Origin: Calliopsis andreniformis
Lineage: Eukaryota; Arthropoda; Insecta; Hymenoptera; Andrenidae
Direction of reading: 5' to 3'
Assembly: GCF_051401765.1 (NCBI RefSeq)
Contig: NW_027480423.1
Coordinates: forward strand, 558,001 to 622,000
Length of the DNA: 64,000 nt
Part shown: positions 35,525 through 49,801 of the stretch, piece by piece
How positions within the stretch are numbered: the first letter of the stretch is position 1
Layout: each line of letters starts with the position of its first letter
Made by a program: the position numbers and the translations under genes
Notes under the pieces: generated by a model
Databases searched by the model: none
What the model saw: the letters and a program-made list of their open reading frames with translations, nothing else
Told to the model about the DNA's origin: nothing

Positions 35525-38180
35525 AGAAGTCAACGCCCGATGCATAAAATGCAAGAAAAATACAACAGTGTTTCCATCATATAATAGGAATAATTGCAAC
35601 CAGTTTGGAAGTGATGGCCAATTCTACGTTCCGGGCAACCTAGGCTTCGCTCTAGGGCGTTGCTCCACCAGATCGAATAGATAGTGCCTTAGAAGTCAAC
35701 GCCAGAAGCATAAAATACAATATAAATACAACAGTTTTTCCATCGTATAAAACGAATAATTGCAACCAGTATGAAACTTATGGTCATTTCTACTTTTCGA
35801 GCAACCTAGGCTTCACCCTAGGGCGTTGCTCCAACAGGTTGAATAGTTAGGGCCTTAGAAGTCAACGCCCGTACCATAAAATGCAAAAAAAAATACAACA
35901 GTGTTTCCATCATATATCAGGAATAATTGCAACCAGTTTGAAAGTAATGGCCAATTCTACGTTCCGGGCAACCTAGGTTTCACTCCAGCGCGTTGCTCCA
36001 CCAGACCGAATAGATAGTGCCTTAGAAGTCAACGCCAGAAGCATAAAATACAATATAAATACAACAGTTTTTCCATCGTATAAAACGAATAATTGCAGCC
36101 AGTATGAAACTTATGGTCATTTCTACATTCCGAGCAACTTAGGCTTCACCCTAGGGCGTTGCTCCAACAGATTGAATAGCTAGGGCCTTACAAGTCAACG
36201 CCCGAACCATAAAATGCAAAAAAAATACAACAGTGTTTCCATCATATATCAGGAGTAATTGCAACCAGTTTGAAAGTGATGGCCAATTCTACGTTCCGGG
36301 AAACCTAGACTTCACTCTAGGGCGTTGCTCCACCAGACCAAATAGTTACGGCCTAAGAAGTCAACGCCAGAAGCATAAAATACGATATAAATACAATAGC
36401 TGTTCCACCGTATAAAACGAATAATTGCAACCAGTATGAAACTTATGGTCACATCTACTTTCCGAGCAAGCTAGGCTTCACCCTAGGGTGTTGCTCCAAC
36501 AGATTGAATAGTTAGAGCCATAGAAGTCAACGCCCGAACCATAAAATGCAAAAAAAATACAACAGTGTTTCCATCATATATCAGGAATAATTGCAACCAG
36601 TTTGAAAGTGATGGCCAATTCTACGTTCCGGGCAACCTAGGTTTCACTCCAGCGCGTTGCTCCACCAGACCGAATAGTTACGGCCTAAGAAGTCAACGCC
36701 AGAAGCATAAAATACGATATAAATACAACAGCATTTCCATCATATAAAACGAATAATTGCAACCAGTATGAAACTTATGGTCATTTCTACTTTCCGAGCA
36801 AGCTAGGCTTGACCCTATGGCATTGCTCCAACAGATTGAATAGTTAGGGCCTTAGAAGTCAACGCCCGAAGCATAACATGCAGTAAAAATACAACAGTGT
36901 ATCTATCATATAACAGGAATAATTGCAACCAGTTTGAAAGTGATGGCCAATTCTACGTTCCAGGCAACCTAGGCTTCACTCTAGGGCGTTGCTCCACCAG
37001 ATCGAGTAGTTAGTGCCTTAGACGTCAACGCCAGAAGCATAAAATACAATATAAATACAACAGTTTTTCCATCGTATGAAACGAATAATTGCAACCAGTA
37101 TGAAACTTATGGTCATTTCTACCTTCCGAGCAACCTAGGCTTCACCCTAGGGCGTTGCTCCAACAGATTGAACAGTTAGGGCCTTAGAAGTCGACGCCCG
37201 AACCATAAAATGCAAAAAAATACAACAGTGTTTCCATCATATATCAGGAATAATTGCCACCAGTTTGAAAGCGATGGCCAATTCTACGTTCCGGGCAACC
37301 TAGGTTTCACTCCAGCGCGTTGCTCCACCAGACCGAATAGTTACGGCCTAAGAAGTCAACGCCAGAAGCATAAAATACGATATAAATACAACAGCATTTC
37401 CATCGTATAAAACGAATAATTGCAACCAGTATGAAACTTATGGTCATTTCTACTTTCCGAGCAAGCTAGGCTTGACCCTATGGCGTTGCTCCAACAGATT
37501 GAATAGTTAGGGCCTTGGAAGTCAACGCCCGAAGCATAAAATGCAGTAAAAATACAACAGTGTATCTTTCATATAACAGGAATAATTGCAACCAGTTTGA
37601 AAGTGATGGCCAATTCTACGTTCCAGGCAACCTAGGCTTCACTCTAGGGCGTTGCTCCACCAGATCGAATAGTTAGTACCTTAGAAGTCAACGCCAGAAG
37701 CATAAAATACAATATAAATACAACAGTTTTTCCATCGTATAAAACGAATAATTGCAGCCAGTATGAAACATATGGTCATTTCTGCTTTCCGAGCAACCTA
37801 GGCTTCACCCGAGGGCGTTGCTCCAACAGATTGAATAGTTAGGGCCCTAGAAGTCAACGCCCGAACCATAAAATGCAAAAAAAATACAACAGTGTTTCCA
37901 TCATATATCAGGAATAATTGCAACCAGTTTGAAAGTGATGGCCAATTCTACGTTCCGGGAAACCTAGACTTCACTCTAGGGCGTTGCTCCACCAGACCAA
38001 ATAGCTAGTGCCTTAGAAGTCAACGCCAGAAGTATAAAATACAATATAAATACAACAGTTTTTCCATCGTACAAAACGAATAATTGCAACCAGTTTGAAA
38101 CTTATTGTCAATTCTACTTTCCGAGCCACCTAGGCTTCACCCTAGGGCGTTGCTCCAACGGATTGAATAGTTAGGGCCTT

Positions 38181-38679
38181 AGAAGTCAACGCCCGAACCA
38201 TAAAATGCAAAAAAAAATACAACAGTGTTTCCACCATATAACAGGAATAATTGCAACCAGTTTGAAAGTGATGGCCAATTCTGCGTTCCGGGCAACCTAG
38301 GTTTCACTCCAGGGCGTTGCTCCACCAGACCGAATAGTTACGGCCTAAGAAGTCAACGCCAGAAGCATAAAATACGATATAAACACAACAGCTTTTCCAT
38401 CGTATAAAAAGAATAATTGCAACCAGTGTGAAAGTAATGGTCATTTCTACGTTCCAAGCACCCTAGGCGTCACTCGAGGGCGTTGCTCCACCACATCTAA
38501 TAGCTACGGCCTTAGAAGTCAACGCCAGAGGCATAAAATACAATATAAATACAACAGCGTTTCCATCGTATAAAACGAATAATTGCAACCAGTGTGATAG
38601 TTATGGTCATTTCCACATTCCGAGGAACCTAGGCTTCACTCTAGGGCGTTGCTCCACCAGATCGAATAGTTAGGTCCTT
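38181..38679 (+). repeat. A-B-B' trimer in 25-monomer copy 2
   Basis: Members start at 38181 (A9 Af), 38348 and 38514, followed by the A-like monomer at 38680. It has the same private bases as the 34031 trimer, offset 4150. Confidence 0.85.
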
Positions 38680-41600
38680 AGAAGTAAACGCCGGAAGCAT
38701 AAAATACGATATAAATACAACAGCTTTTCCATCGTATAAAAGGACTAATTGCAACCAGTTTGAACGTGATGGCCATTTCTCCTTTCAGGGCAACGTAGGC
38801 TTCACTCTAGGGCGTTGCTCCACTAGATCGAACAGCTAGGGCCTTAGAAGTCAACGCCAGAAGCATAAAATACAATATAAATACAACAGTTTTTCCATCG
38901 TATAAAACGAATAATTGCAACCAGTATGATACTTATGGTCATTTCTACTTTCCGAGCAACCTAGGCTTCACCCTAGGGCGTTGCTCCAACAGATTGAATA
39001 GTTAGGGCCTTAGAAGTCAACGCCCGAAGCATAAAATGCAATAAAAATACAACAGTGTTTCCATAACATAACAGGAATAATTGCAACCAGTTTTTAAGTG
39101 GTGGCCAATTCTACGTCCCGGGCAACCTAGGCTTCACTCTAGGGCGTTGCTCCACCAGATCGAGTAGTTAGTGCCTTAGACGTCAACGCCAGAAGCATAA
39201 AATACAATATAAATACAACAGTTTTTCCATCGTATGAAACGAATAATTGCAACCAGTATGAAACTTATGGTCATTTCTACCTTCCGAGCAACCTAGGCTT
39301 CACCCTAGGGCGTTGCTCCAACAGATTGAATAGTTAGGGCCTTAGAAGTCGACGCCCGAACCATAAAATGCAAAAAAATACAACAGTGTTTCCATCATAT
39401 ATCAGGAATAATTGCAACCAGTTTGAAAGTGATGGCCAATTCTACGTTCCGGGCAACCTAGGTTTCACTCCAGCGCGTTGCTCCACCAGACCGAATAGTT
39501 ACGGCCTAAGAAGTCAACGCCAGAAGCATAAAATACGATATAAATACAACAGCATTTCCATCGTATAAAACGAATAATTGCAACCAGTATGAAACTTATG
39601 GTCATTTCTACTTTCCGAGCAAGCTAGGCTTGACCCTATGGCGTTGCTCCAACAGATTGAATAGTTAGGGCCTTGGAAGTCAACGCCCGAAGCATAAAAT
39701 GCAGTAAAAATACAACAGTGTATCTTTCATATAACAGGAATAATTGCAACCAGTTTGAAAGTGATGGCCAATTCTACGTTCCAGGCAACCTAGGCTTCAC
39801 TCTAGGGCGTTGCTCCACCAGATCGAATAGTTAGTACCTTAGAAGTCAACGCCAGAAGCATAAAATACAATATAAATACAACAGTTTTTCCATCGTATAA
39901 AACGAATAATTGCAGCCAGTATGAAACATATGGTCATTTCTACTTTCCGAGCAACCTAGGCTTCACCCTAGGGCGTTGCTCCAACAGATTGAATAGCTAG
40001 GGCCTTAGAAGTCAACGCCCGAACCATAAAATGCAAAAAAAATACAACAGTGTTTCCATCATATATCAGGAATAATTGCAACCAGTTTGAAAGTGATGGC
40101 CAATTCTACGTCCCGGGGAACCTAGACTTCACTCTAGGGCGTTGCTCCACCAGACCAAATAGTTACGGCCTAAGAAGTCAACGCCAGAAGCATAAAATAC
40201 GATATAAATACAATAGCTGTTCCACCGTATAAAACGAATAATTGCAACCAGTATGAAACTTATGGTCACTTCTACTTTCCGTGCAAGCTAGGCTTCACCC
40301 TAGGGTGTTGCTCCAACAGATTGAATAGTTAGAGCCTTAGAAGTCAACGCCCGATGCATAAAATGCAAGAAAAATACAACAGTGTTTCCATCATATAATA
40401 GGAATAATTGCAACCAGTTTGGAAGTGATGGCCAATTCTACGTTCCGGGCAACCTAGGCTTCGCTCTAGGGCGTTGCTCCACCAGATCGAATAGATAGTG
40501 CCTTAGAAGTCAACGCCAGAAGCATAAAATACAATATAAATACAACAGTTTTTCCATCGTATAAAACGAATAATTGCAACCAGTATGAAACTTATGGTCA
40601 TTTCTACTTTTCGAGCAACCTAGGCTTCACCCTAGGGCGTTGCTCCAACAGGTTGAATAGTTAGGGCCTTAGAAGTCAACGCCCGTACCATAAAATGCAA
40701 AAAAAAATACAACAGTGTTTCCATCATATATCAGGAATAATTGCAACCAGTTTGAAAGTAATGGCCAATTCTACGTTCCGGGCAACCTAGGTTTCACTCC
40801 AGCGCGTTGCTCCACCAGACCGAATAGATAGTGCCTTAGAAGTCAACGCCAGAAGCATAAAATACAATATAAATACAACAGTTTTTCCATCGTATAAAAC
40901 GAATAATTGCAGCCAGTATGAAACTTATGGTCATTTCTACATTCCGAGCAACTTAGGCTTCACCCTAGGGCGTTGCTCCAACAGATTGAATAGCTAGGGC
41001 CTTACAAGTCAACGCCCGAACCATAAAATGCAAAAAAAATACAACAGTGTTTCCATCATATATCAGGAGTAATTGCAACCAGTTTGAAAGTGATGGCCAA
41101 TTCTACGTTCCGGGAAACCTAGACTTCACTCTAGGGCGTTGCTCCACCAGACCAAATAGTTACGGCCTAAGAAGTCAACGCCAGAAGCATAAAATACGAT
41201 ATAAATACAATAGCTGTTCCACCGTATAAAACGAATAATTGCAACCAGTATGAAACTTATGGTCACATCTACTTTCCGAGCAAGCTAGGCTTCACCCTAG
41301 GGTGTTGCTCCAACAGATTGAATAGTTAGAGCCATAGAAGTCAACGCCCGAACCATAAAATGCAAAAAAAATACAACAGTGTTTCCATCATATATCAGGA
41401 ATAATTGCAACCAGTTTGAAAGTGATGGCCAATTCTACGTTCCGGGCAACCTAGGTTTCACTCCAGCGCGTTGCTCCACCAGACCGAATAGTTACGGCCT
41501 AAGAAGTCAACGCCAGAAGCATAAAATACGATATAAATACAACAGCATTTCCATCATATAAAACGAATAATTGCAACCAGTATGAAACTTATGGTCATTT

Positions 41601-42994
41601 CTACTTTCCGAGCAAGCTAGGCTTGACCCTATGGCATTGCTCCAACAGATTGAATAGTTAGGGCCTTAGAAGTCAACGCCCGAAGCATAACATGCAGTAA
41701 AAATACAACAGTGTATCTATCATATAACAGGAATAATTGCAACCAGTTTGAAAGTGATGGCCAATTCTACGTTCCAGGCAACCTAGGCTTCACTCTAGGG
41801 CGTTGCTCCACCAGATCGAGTAGTTAGTGCCTTAGACGTCAACGCCAGAAGCATAAAATACAATATAAATACAACAGTTTTTCCATCGTATGAAACGAAT
41901 AATTGCAACCAGTATGAAACTTATGGTCATTTCTACCTTCCGAGCAACCTAGGCTTCACCCTAGGGCGTTGCTCCAACAGATTGAACAGTTAGGGCCTTA
42001 GAAGTCGACGCCCGAACCATAAAATGCAAAAAAATACAACAGTGTTTCCATCATATATCAGGAATAATTGCAACCAGTTTGAAAGCGATGGCCAATTCTA
42101 CGTTCCGGGCAACCTAGGTTTCACTCCAGCGCGTTGCTCCACCAGACCGAATAGTTACGGCCTAAGAAGTCAACGCCAGAAGCATAAAATACGATATAAA
42201 TACAACAGCATTTCCATCGTATAAAACGAATAATTGCAACCAGTATGAAACTTATGGTCATTACTACTTTCCGAGCAAGCTAGGCTTGACCCTATGGCGT
42301 TGCTCCAACAGATTGAATAGTTAGGGCCTTGGAAGTCAACGCCCGAAGCATAAAATGCAGTAAAAATACAACAGTGTATCTTTCATATAACAGGAATAAT
42401 TGCAACCAGTTTGAAAGTGATGGCCAATTCTACGTTCCAGGCAACCTAGGCTTCACTCTAGGGCGTTGCTCCACCAGATCGAATAGTTAGTACCTTAGAA
42501 GTCAACGCCAGAAGCATAAAATACAATATAAATACAACAGTTTTTCCATCGTATAAAACGAATAATTGCAGCCAGTATGAAACATATGGTCATTTCTGCT
42601 TTCCGAGCAACCTAGGCTTCACCCTAGGGCGTTGCTCCAACAGATTGAATAGTTAGGGCCCTAGAAGTCAACGCCCGAACCATAAAATGCAAAAAAAATA
42701 CAACAGTGTTTCCATCATATATCAGGAATAATTGCAACCAGTTTGAAAGTGATGGCCAATTCTACGTTCCGGGAAACCTAGACTTCACTCTAGGGCGTTG
42801 CTCCACCAGACCAAATAGCTAGTGCCTTAGAAGTCAACGCCAGAAGTATAAAATACAATATAAATACAACAGTTTTTCCATCGTACAAAACGAATAATTG
42901 CAACCAGTTTGAAACTTATTGTCAATTCTACTTTCCGAGCCACCTAGGCTTCACCCTAGGGCGTTGCTCCAACGGATTGAATAGTTAGGGCCTT

Positions 42995-43493
42995 AGAAGT
43001 CAACGCCCGAACCATAAAATGCAAAAAAAAATACAACAGTGTTTCCACCATATAACAGGAATAATTGCAACCAGTTTGAAAGTGATGGCCAATTCTGCGT
43101 TCCGGGCAACCTAGGTTTCACTCCAGGGCGTTGCTCCACCAGACCGAATAGTTACGGCCTAAGAAGTCAACGCCAGAAGCATAAAATACGATATAAACAC
43201 AACAGCTTTTCCATCGTATAAAAAGAATAATTGCAACCAGTGTGAAAGTAATGGTCATTTCTACGTTCCAAGCACCCTAGGCGTCACTCGAGGGCGTTGC
43301 TCCACCACATCTAATAGCTACGGCCTTAGAAGTCAACGCCAGAGGCATAAAATACAATATAAATACAACAGCGTTTCCATCGTATAAAACGAATAATTGC
43401 AACCAGTGTGATAGTTATGGTCATTTCCACATTCCGAGGAACCTAGGCTTCACTCTAGGGCGTTGCTCCACCAGATCGAATAGTTAGGTCCTT
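42995..43493 (+). repeat. A-B-B' trimer in 25-monomer copy 3
   Basis: Members start at 42995 (A9 Af), 43162 and 43328, followed by the A-like monomer at 43494. It is offset 4814 from the copy 2 trimer and has the same cactcgaggg. Confidence 0.85.
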
Positions 43494-43825
43494 AGAAGTA
43501 AACGCCGGAAGCATAAAATACGATATAAATACAACAGCTTTTCCATCGTATAAAAGGACTAATTGCAACCAGTTTGAACGTGATGGCCATTTCTCCTTTC
43601 AGGGCAACGTAGGCTTCACTCTAGGGCGTTGCTCCACTAGATCGAACAGCTAGGGCCTTAGAAGTCAACGCCAGAAGCATAAAATACAATATAAATACAA
43701 CAGTTTTTCCATCGTATAAAACGAATAATTGCAACCAGTATGATACTTATGGTCATTTCTACTTTCCGAGCAACCTAGGCTTCACCCTAGGGCGTTGCTC
43801 CAACAGATTGAATAGTTAGGGCCTT

Positions 43826-45154
43826 AGAAGTCAACGCCCGAAGCATAAAATGCAATAAAAATACAACAGTGTTTCCATAACATAACAGGAATAATTGCAA
43901 CCAGTTTTTAAGTGGTGGCCAATTCTACGTCCCGGGCAACCTAGGCTTCACTCTAGGGCGTTGCTCCACCAGATCGAATAGTTAGTGCCTTAGAAGTCAA
44001 CGCCAGAAGCATAAAATACAATATAAATACAACAGCTTTTCCATCGTATAAAACGAATAATTGCAACCAGTGTGAAAGTTATGGTCATTTCTACATTCCG
44101 AGCAACCTAGGATTCACTCTAGGGCGTTGCTCCACCAGATCGAATAGTTAGGTCCTTAGAAGTAAACGTCAGAAGCATAAAATACGATATAAATACAACA
44201 GCGTTTGCATCGTATAAAACGAATAATTGTAACCAGTTTGAAAGTGATGGCCAATTCTACGTTCCGGGAAACCTAGACTTCACTCTAGGGCGTTGCTCCA
44301 CCAGACCAAATAGTTACGGCCTAAGAAGTCAACGCCAGAAGCATAAAATACGATATAAATACAACAGTTTTTCCATCGTATAAAACGAATAATTGCAACC
44401 AGTATGAAACTTATGGTCACTTCTACTTTCCGAGCAAGCTAGGCTTCACCCTAGGGTGTTGCTCCAACAGATTGAATAGTTAGAGCCTTAGAAGTCAACG
44501 CCCGATGCATAAAATGCAAGAAAAATACAACAGTGTTTCCATCATATAATAGGAATAATTGCAACCAGTTTGGAAGTGATGGCCAATTCTACGTTCCGGG
44601 CAACCTAGGCTTCGCTCTAGGGCGTTGCTCCACCAGATCGAATAGATAGTGCCTTAGAAGTCAACGCCAGAAGCATAAAATGCAATATAAATACAACAGT
44701 TTTTCCATCGTATAAAACGAATAATTGCAACCAGTATGAAACTTATGGTCATTTCTACTTTTCGAGCAACCTAGGCTTCACCCTAGGGCGTTGCTCCAAC
44801 AGATTGAATAGTTAGGGCCTTAGAAGTCAACGCCCGTACCATAAAATGCAAAAAAAAATACAACAGTGTTTCCATCATATATCAGGAATAATTGCAACGA
44901 GTTTGAAAGTAATGGCCAATTCTACGTTCCGGGCAACCTAGGTTTCACTCCAGCGCGTTGCTCCGCCAGACCGAATAGATAGTGCCTTAGAAGTCAACGC
45001 CAGAAGCATAAAATACAATATAAATACAACAGTTTTTCCATCGTATAAAACGAATAATTGCAGCCAGTATGAAACTAATGGTCATTTCTACATTCCGAGC
45101 AACTTAGGCTTTACCCTAGGGCGTTGCTCCAACAGATTGAATAGCTAGGGCCTT
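43826..45154 (+). repeat. Linker dimers after the 25-monomer block
   Basis: Four dimers: Ae/B (acagcttttcc, aacctaggattc), Ag-to-Ab chimera/B, Ad/B1 (cttttcgag) and Aa' (A9, attgcaacgag, ccgccagacc)/B1 (acattcc, ggctttaccc). The B at 44324 is itself mixed: acagtttttccatcg as in B1, then cacttctac and gggtgttgc as in B2. The stretch resembles 29714-31042 in order. Confidence 0.8.
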
Positions 45155-46481
45155 AGAAGTCAACGCCCGAACCATAAAATGCAAAAAAAATACAACAGTG
45201 TTTCCATCATATATCAGGAATAATTGCAACCAGTTTGAAAGTGATGGCCAATTCTACGTCCCGGGAAACCTAGACTTCACTCTAGGGCGTTGCTCCACCA
45301 GACCAAATAGTTACGGCCTAAGAAGTCAACGCCAGAAGCATAAAATACGATATAAATACAATAGCTGTTCCACCGTATAAAACGAATAATTGCAACCAGT
45401 ATGAAACTTATGGTCACATCTACTTTCCGAGCAAGCTAGGCTTCACCCTAGGGTGTTGCTCCAACAGATTGAATAGTTAGGGCCTTAGAAGTCAACGCCC
45501 GAACCATAAAATGCAAAAAAAATACAACAGTGTTTCCATCATATATCAGGAATAATTGCAACCAGTTTGAAAGTGATGGCCAATTCTACGTTCCGGGCAA
45601 CCTAGGTTTCACTCCAGCGCGTTGCTCCACCAGACCGAATAGTTACGGCCTAAGAAGTCAACGCCAGAAGCATAAAATACGATATAAATACAACAGCATT
45701 TCCATCATATAAAACGAATAATTGCAACCAGTATGAAACTTATGGTCATTTCTACTTTCCGAGCAAGCTAGGCTTGACCCTATGGCATTGCTCCAACAGA
45801 TTGTATAGTTAGGGCCTTAGAAGTCAACGCCCGAAGCATAACATGCAGTAAAAATACAACAGTGTATCTATCATATAACAGGAATAATTGCAACCAGTTT
45901 GAAAGTGATGGCCAATTCTACGTTCCAGGCAACCTAGGCTTCACTCTAGGGCGTTGCTCCACCAGATCGAGTAGTTAGTGCCTTAGATGTCAACGCCAGA
46001 AGCATAAAATACAATATAAATACAACAGTTTTTCCATCGTATGAAACGAATAATTGCAACCAGTATGAAACTTATGGTCATTTCTACTTTCCGAGCAACC
46101 TAGGCTTCACCCTAGGGCGTTGCTCCAACAGATTGAATAGTTAGGGCCTTAGAAGTCGACGCCCGAACCATAAAATGCAAAAAAATACAACAGTGTTTCC
46201 ATCATATATCAGGAATAATTGCAACCAGTTTGAAAGTGATGGCCAATTCTACGTTCCGGGAAACCTAGACTTCACTCTAGGGCGTTGCTCCACCAGACCA
46301 AATAGCTAGTGCCTTAGAAGTCAACGCCAGAAGCATAAAATACAATATAAATACAACAGTTTTTCCATCGTACAAAACGAATAATTGCAACCAGTTTGAA
46401 ACTTATTGTCAATTCTACTTTCCGAGCCACCTAGGCTTCACCCTAGGGCGTTGCTCCAACGGATTGAATAGTTAGGGCCTT

Positions 46482-46980
46482 AGAAGTCAACGCCCGAACC
46501 ATAAAATGCAAAAAAAAATACAACAGTGTTTCCACCATATAACAGGAATAATTGCAACCAGTTTGAAAGTGATGGCCAATTCTGCGTTCCGGGCAACCTA
46601 GGTTTCACTCCAGGGCGTTGCTCCACCAGACCGAATAGTTACGGCCTAAGAAGTCAACGCCAGAAGCATAAAATACGATATAAACACAACAGCTTTTCCA
46701 TCGTATAAAAAGAATAATTGCAACCAGTGTGAAAGTAATGGTCATTTCTACGTTCCAAGCACCCTAGGCGTCACTCTAGGGCGTTGCTCCAACACATCTA
46801 ATAGCTACGGCCTTAGAAGTCAACGCCAGAGGCATAAAATACAATATAAATACAACAGCGTTTCCATCGTATAAAACGAATAATTGCAACCAGTGTGATA
46901 GTTATGGTCATTTCCACATTCCGAGGAACCTAGGCTTCACTCTAGGGCGTTGCTCCACCAGATCGAATAGTTAGGTGCTT
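46482..46980 (+). repeat. A-B-B' trimer in 20-monomer copy 1
   Basis: Members start at 46482 (A9 Af), 46649 and 46815, with the A-like aaggact monomer following at 46981. Unlike the 25-monomer copies it reads cactctaggg and aacacatctaatag. Confidence 0.84.
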
Positions 46981-47312
46981 AGAAGTAAACGCCGGAAGCA
47001 TAAAATACGATATAAATACAACAGCTTTTCCATCGTATAAAAGGACTAATTGCAACCAGTTTGAACGTGATGGCCATTTCTCCTTTCAGGGCAACGTAGG
47101 CTTCACTCTAGGGCGTTGCTCCACTAGATCGAACAGCTAGGGCCTTAGAAGTCAACGCCAGAAGCATAAAATACAATATAAATACAACAGTTTTTCCATC
47201 GTATAAAACGAATAATTGCAACCAGTATGATACTTATGGTCATTTCTACTTTCCGAGCAACCTAGGCTTCACCCTAGGGCGTTGCTCCAACAGATTGAAT
47301 AGTTAGGGCCTT

Positions 47313-47810
47313 AGAAGTCAACGCCCGAAGCATAAAATGCAATAAAAATACAACAGTGTTTCCATACCATAACAGGAATAATTGCAACCAGTTTTTAAGT
47401 GGTGGCCAATTCTACGTCCCGGGCAACCTAGGCTTCACTCTAGGGCGTTGCTCCACCAGATCGAATAGTTAGTGCCTTAGAAGTCAACGCCAGAAGCATA
47501 AAATACAATATAAATACAACAGCTTTTCCATCGTATAAAACGAATAATTGCAACCAGTGTGAAAGTTATGGTCATTTCTACATTCCGAGCAACCTAGGAT
47601 CCACTCTAGGGCGTTGCTCCACCAGATCGAATAGTTATGTCCTTAGAAGTAAACGCCAGAAGCATAAAATACGATATAAATACAACAGTTTTTCCATCGT
47701 ATAAAACGAATAATTGCAGCCAGTATGAAACTTATGGTCATTTCTACTTTCCGAGCAACCTAGGCTTCACCCTAGGGCGTTGCTCCAACAGATTGAATAG
47801 TTAGGGCCTT
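47313..47810 (+). repeat. Second trimer type, Ae-B-B, copy 1
   Basis: Ae at 47313 (ttccataccat), B at 47479 (acagcttttcc, aacctaggatcc), then a monomer at 47645. That monomer begins like Ag (agaagtaaacgccag, acgatataaatac) and continues as B1 (tttttccatcg, attgcagccag). The next Ae starts at 47811, so A starts are 498 bp apart. Confidence 0.83.
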
Positions 47811-49801
47811 AGAAGTCAACGCCCGAAGCATAAAATGCAATAAAAATACAACAGTGTTTCCATAATATAACAGGAATAATTGCAACCAGTTTTTAAGTGG
47901 TGGCCAATTCTACGTCCCGGGCAACCTAGGCTTCACTCTAGGGCGTTGCTCCACCAGATCGAATAGTTAGTGCCTTAGAAGTCAACGCCAGAAGCATAAA
48001 ATACAATATAAATACAACAGCTTTTCCATCGTATAAAACGAATAATTGCAACCAGTGTGAAAGTTATGGCCATTTCTACATTCCGAGCAACCTAGGATCC
48101 ACTCTAGGGCGTTGCTCCACCAGATCGAATAGTTAGGTCCTTAGAAGTAAACGCCAGAAGCATAAAATACGATATAAATACAACAGCGTTTGCATCGTAT
48201 AAAACGAATAATTGTAACCAGTTTGAAAGTGATGGCCAATTCTACGTTCCGGGTAACCTAGGCTTCACTCTAAGGCGTTGCTCCACTAGATCGAACAGCT
48301 AGGGCCTTAGAAGTCAACGCCAGAAGCATAAAATACAATATAAATACAACAGTTTTTCCATCGCATAAAACGAATAATTGCAACCAGTTTGAAACTAATG
48401 GTCATTTCTACTTTCCGAGCCACCTAGGCTTCACCCTAGGGCGTTGCTCCAACAGATTGAATAGTTAGGGCCTTAGAAGTCAACGCCCGAACCATAAAAT
48501 GCAAAAAAAATACAACAGTGTTTCCATCATATATCAGGAATAATTGCAACCAGTTTGAAAGTGACGGCCAATTCTACGTTCCGGGCAACCTAGGTTTCAC
48601 TCCAGCGCGTTGCTCCACCAGACCAAATAGTTACGGCCTAAGAAGTCAACGCCAGAAGCATAAAATACGATATAAATACAATAGCTGTTCCACCGTATAA
48701 AACGAATAATTGCAACCAGTATGAAACTTATGGTCACATCTACTTTCCGAGCAAGCTAGGCTTCACCCTAGGGTGTTGCTCCAACAGATTGAATAGTTAG
48801 GGCCTTAGAAGTCAACGCCCGAACCATAAAATGCAAAAAAAATACAACAGTGTTTCCATCATATATCAGGAATAATTGCAACCAGTTTGAAAGTGATGGC
48901 CAATTCTACGTTCCGGGCAACCTAGGTTTCACTCCAGCGCGTTGCTCCACCAGACCGAATAGTTACGGCCTAAGAAGTCAACGCCAGAAGCATAAAATAC
49001 GATATAAATACAACAGCATTTCCATCATATAAAACGAATAATTGCAACCAGTATGAAACTTATGGTCATTTCTACTTTCCGAGCAAGCTAGGCTTGACCC
49101 TATGGCATTGCTCCAACAGATTGTATAGTTAGGGCCTTAGAAGTCAACGCCCGAAGCATAACATGCAGTAAAAATACAACAGTGTATCTATCATATAACA
49201 GGAATAATTGCAACCAGTTTGAAAGTGATGGCCAATTCTACGTTCCAGGCAACCTAGGCTTCACTCTAGGGCGTTGCTCCACCAGATCGAGTAGTTAGTG
49301 CCTTAGATGTCAACGCCAGAAGCATAAAATACAATATAAATACAACAGTTTTTCCATCGTATGAAACGAATAATTGCAACCAGTATGAAACTTATGGTCA
49401 TTTCTACTTTCCGAGCAACCTAGGCTTCACCCTAGGGCGTTGCTCCAACAGATTGAATAGTTAGGGCCTTAGAAGTCGACGCCCGAACCATAAAATGCAA
49501 AAAAATACAACAGTGTTTCCATCATATATCAGGAATAATTGCAACCAGTTTGAAAGTGATGGCCAATTCTACGTTCCGGGAAACCTAGACTTCACTCTAG
49601 GGCGTTGCTCCACCAGACCAAATAGCTAGTGCCTTAGAAGTCAACGCCAGAAGCATAAAATACAATATAAATACAACAGTTTTTCCATCGTACAAAACGA
49701 ATAATTGCAACCAGTTTGAAACTTATTGTCAATTCTACTTTCCGAGCCACCTAGGCTTCACCCTAGGGCGTTGCTCCAACGGATTGAATAGTTAGGGCCT
49801 T

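Larger units (their letters stand above)
31043..43825 (+). repeat. 25-monomer (~4150-bp) unit, three copies
   Basis: Copy 1 is 31043-35193, copy 2 is 35194-39343 and copy 3 is about 40007-43825. A 663-bp insert (39344-40006, Aa/B3 and Ac/B1) makes the copy 2 to copy 3 offset 4814. Dimer order is Ab/B2, Ad/B1, Aa'/B1, Ab (aggagtaattg)/B2, Aa/B3, Ac/B1, Aa (A7)/B3, Ac/B1, Ab/B6, then the Af-B-B' trimer, an A-like/B1 pair, and Ae/B. The A-B-B' trimer makes the count odd. Shared private bases include ttacaagtc, gagccatagaag, aacagttagg and cactcgaggg. Copies look almost identical; one difference is cacccgaggg near 37810. Confidence 0.88.

Noticed and set aside
31043..39343. Assembly artefact as the full explanation of the near-identical 4150-bp copies.
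   Set aside because: It cannot be excluded without reads, but the copies differ (the chimeric start at 35194, cacccgaggg near 37810, and a 663-bp insert before copy 3), which favours real duplication.
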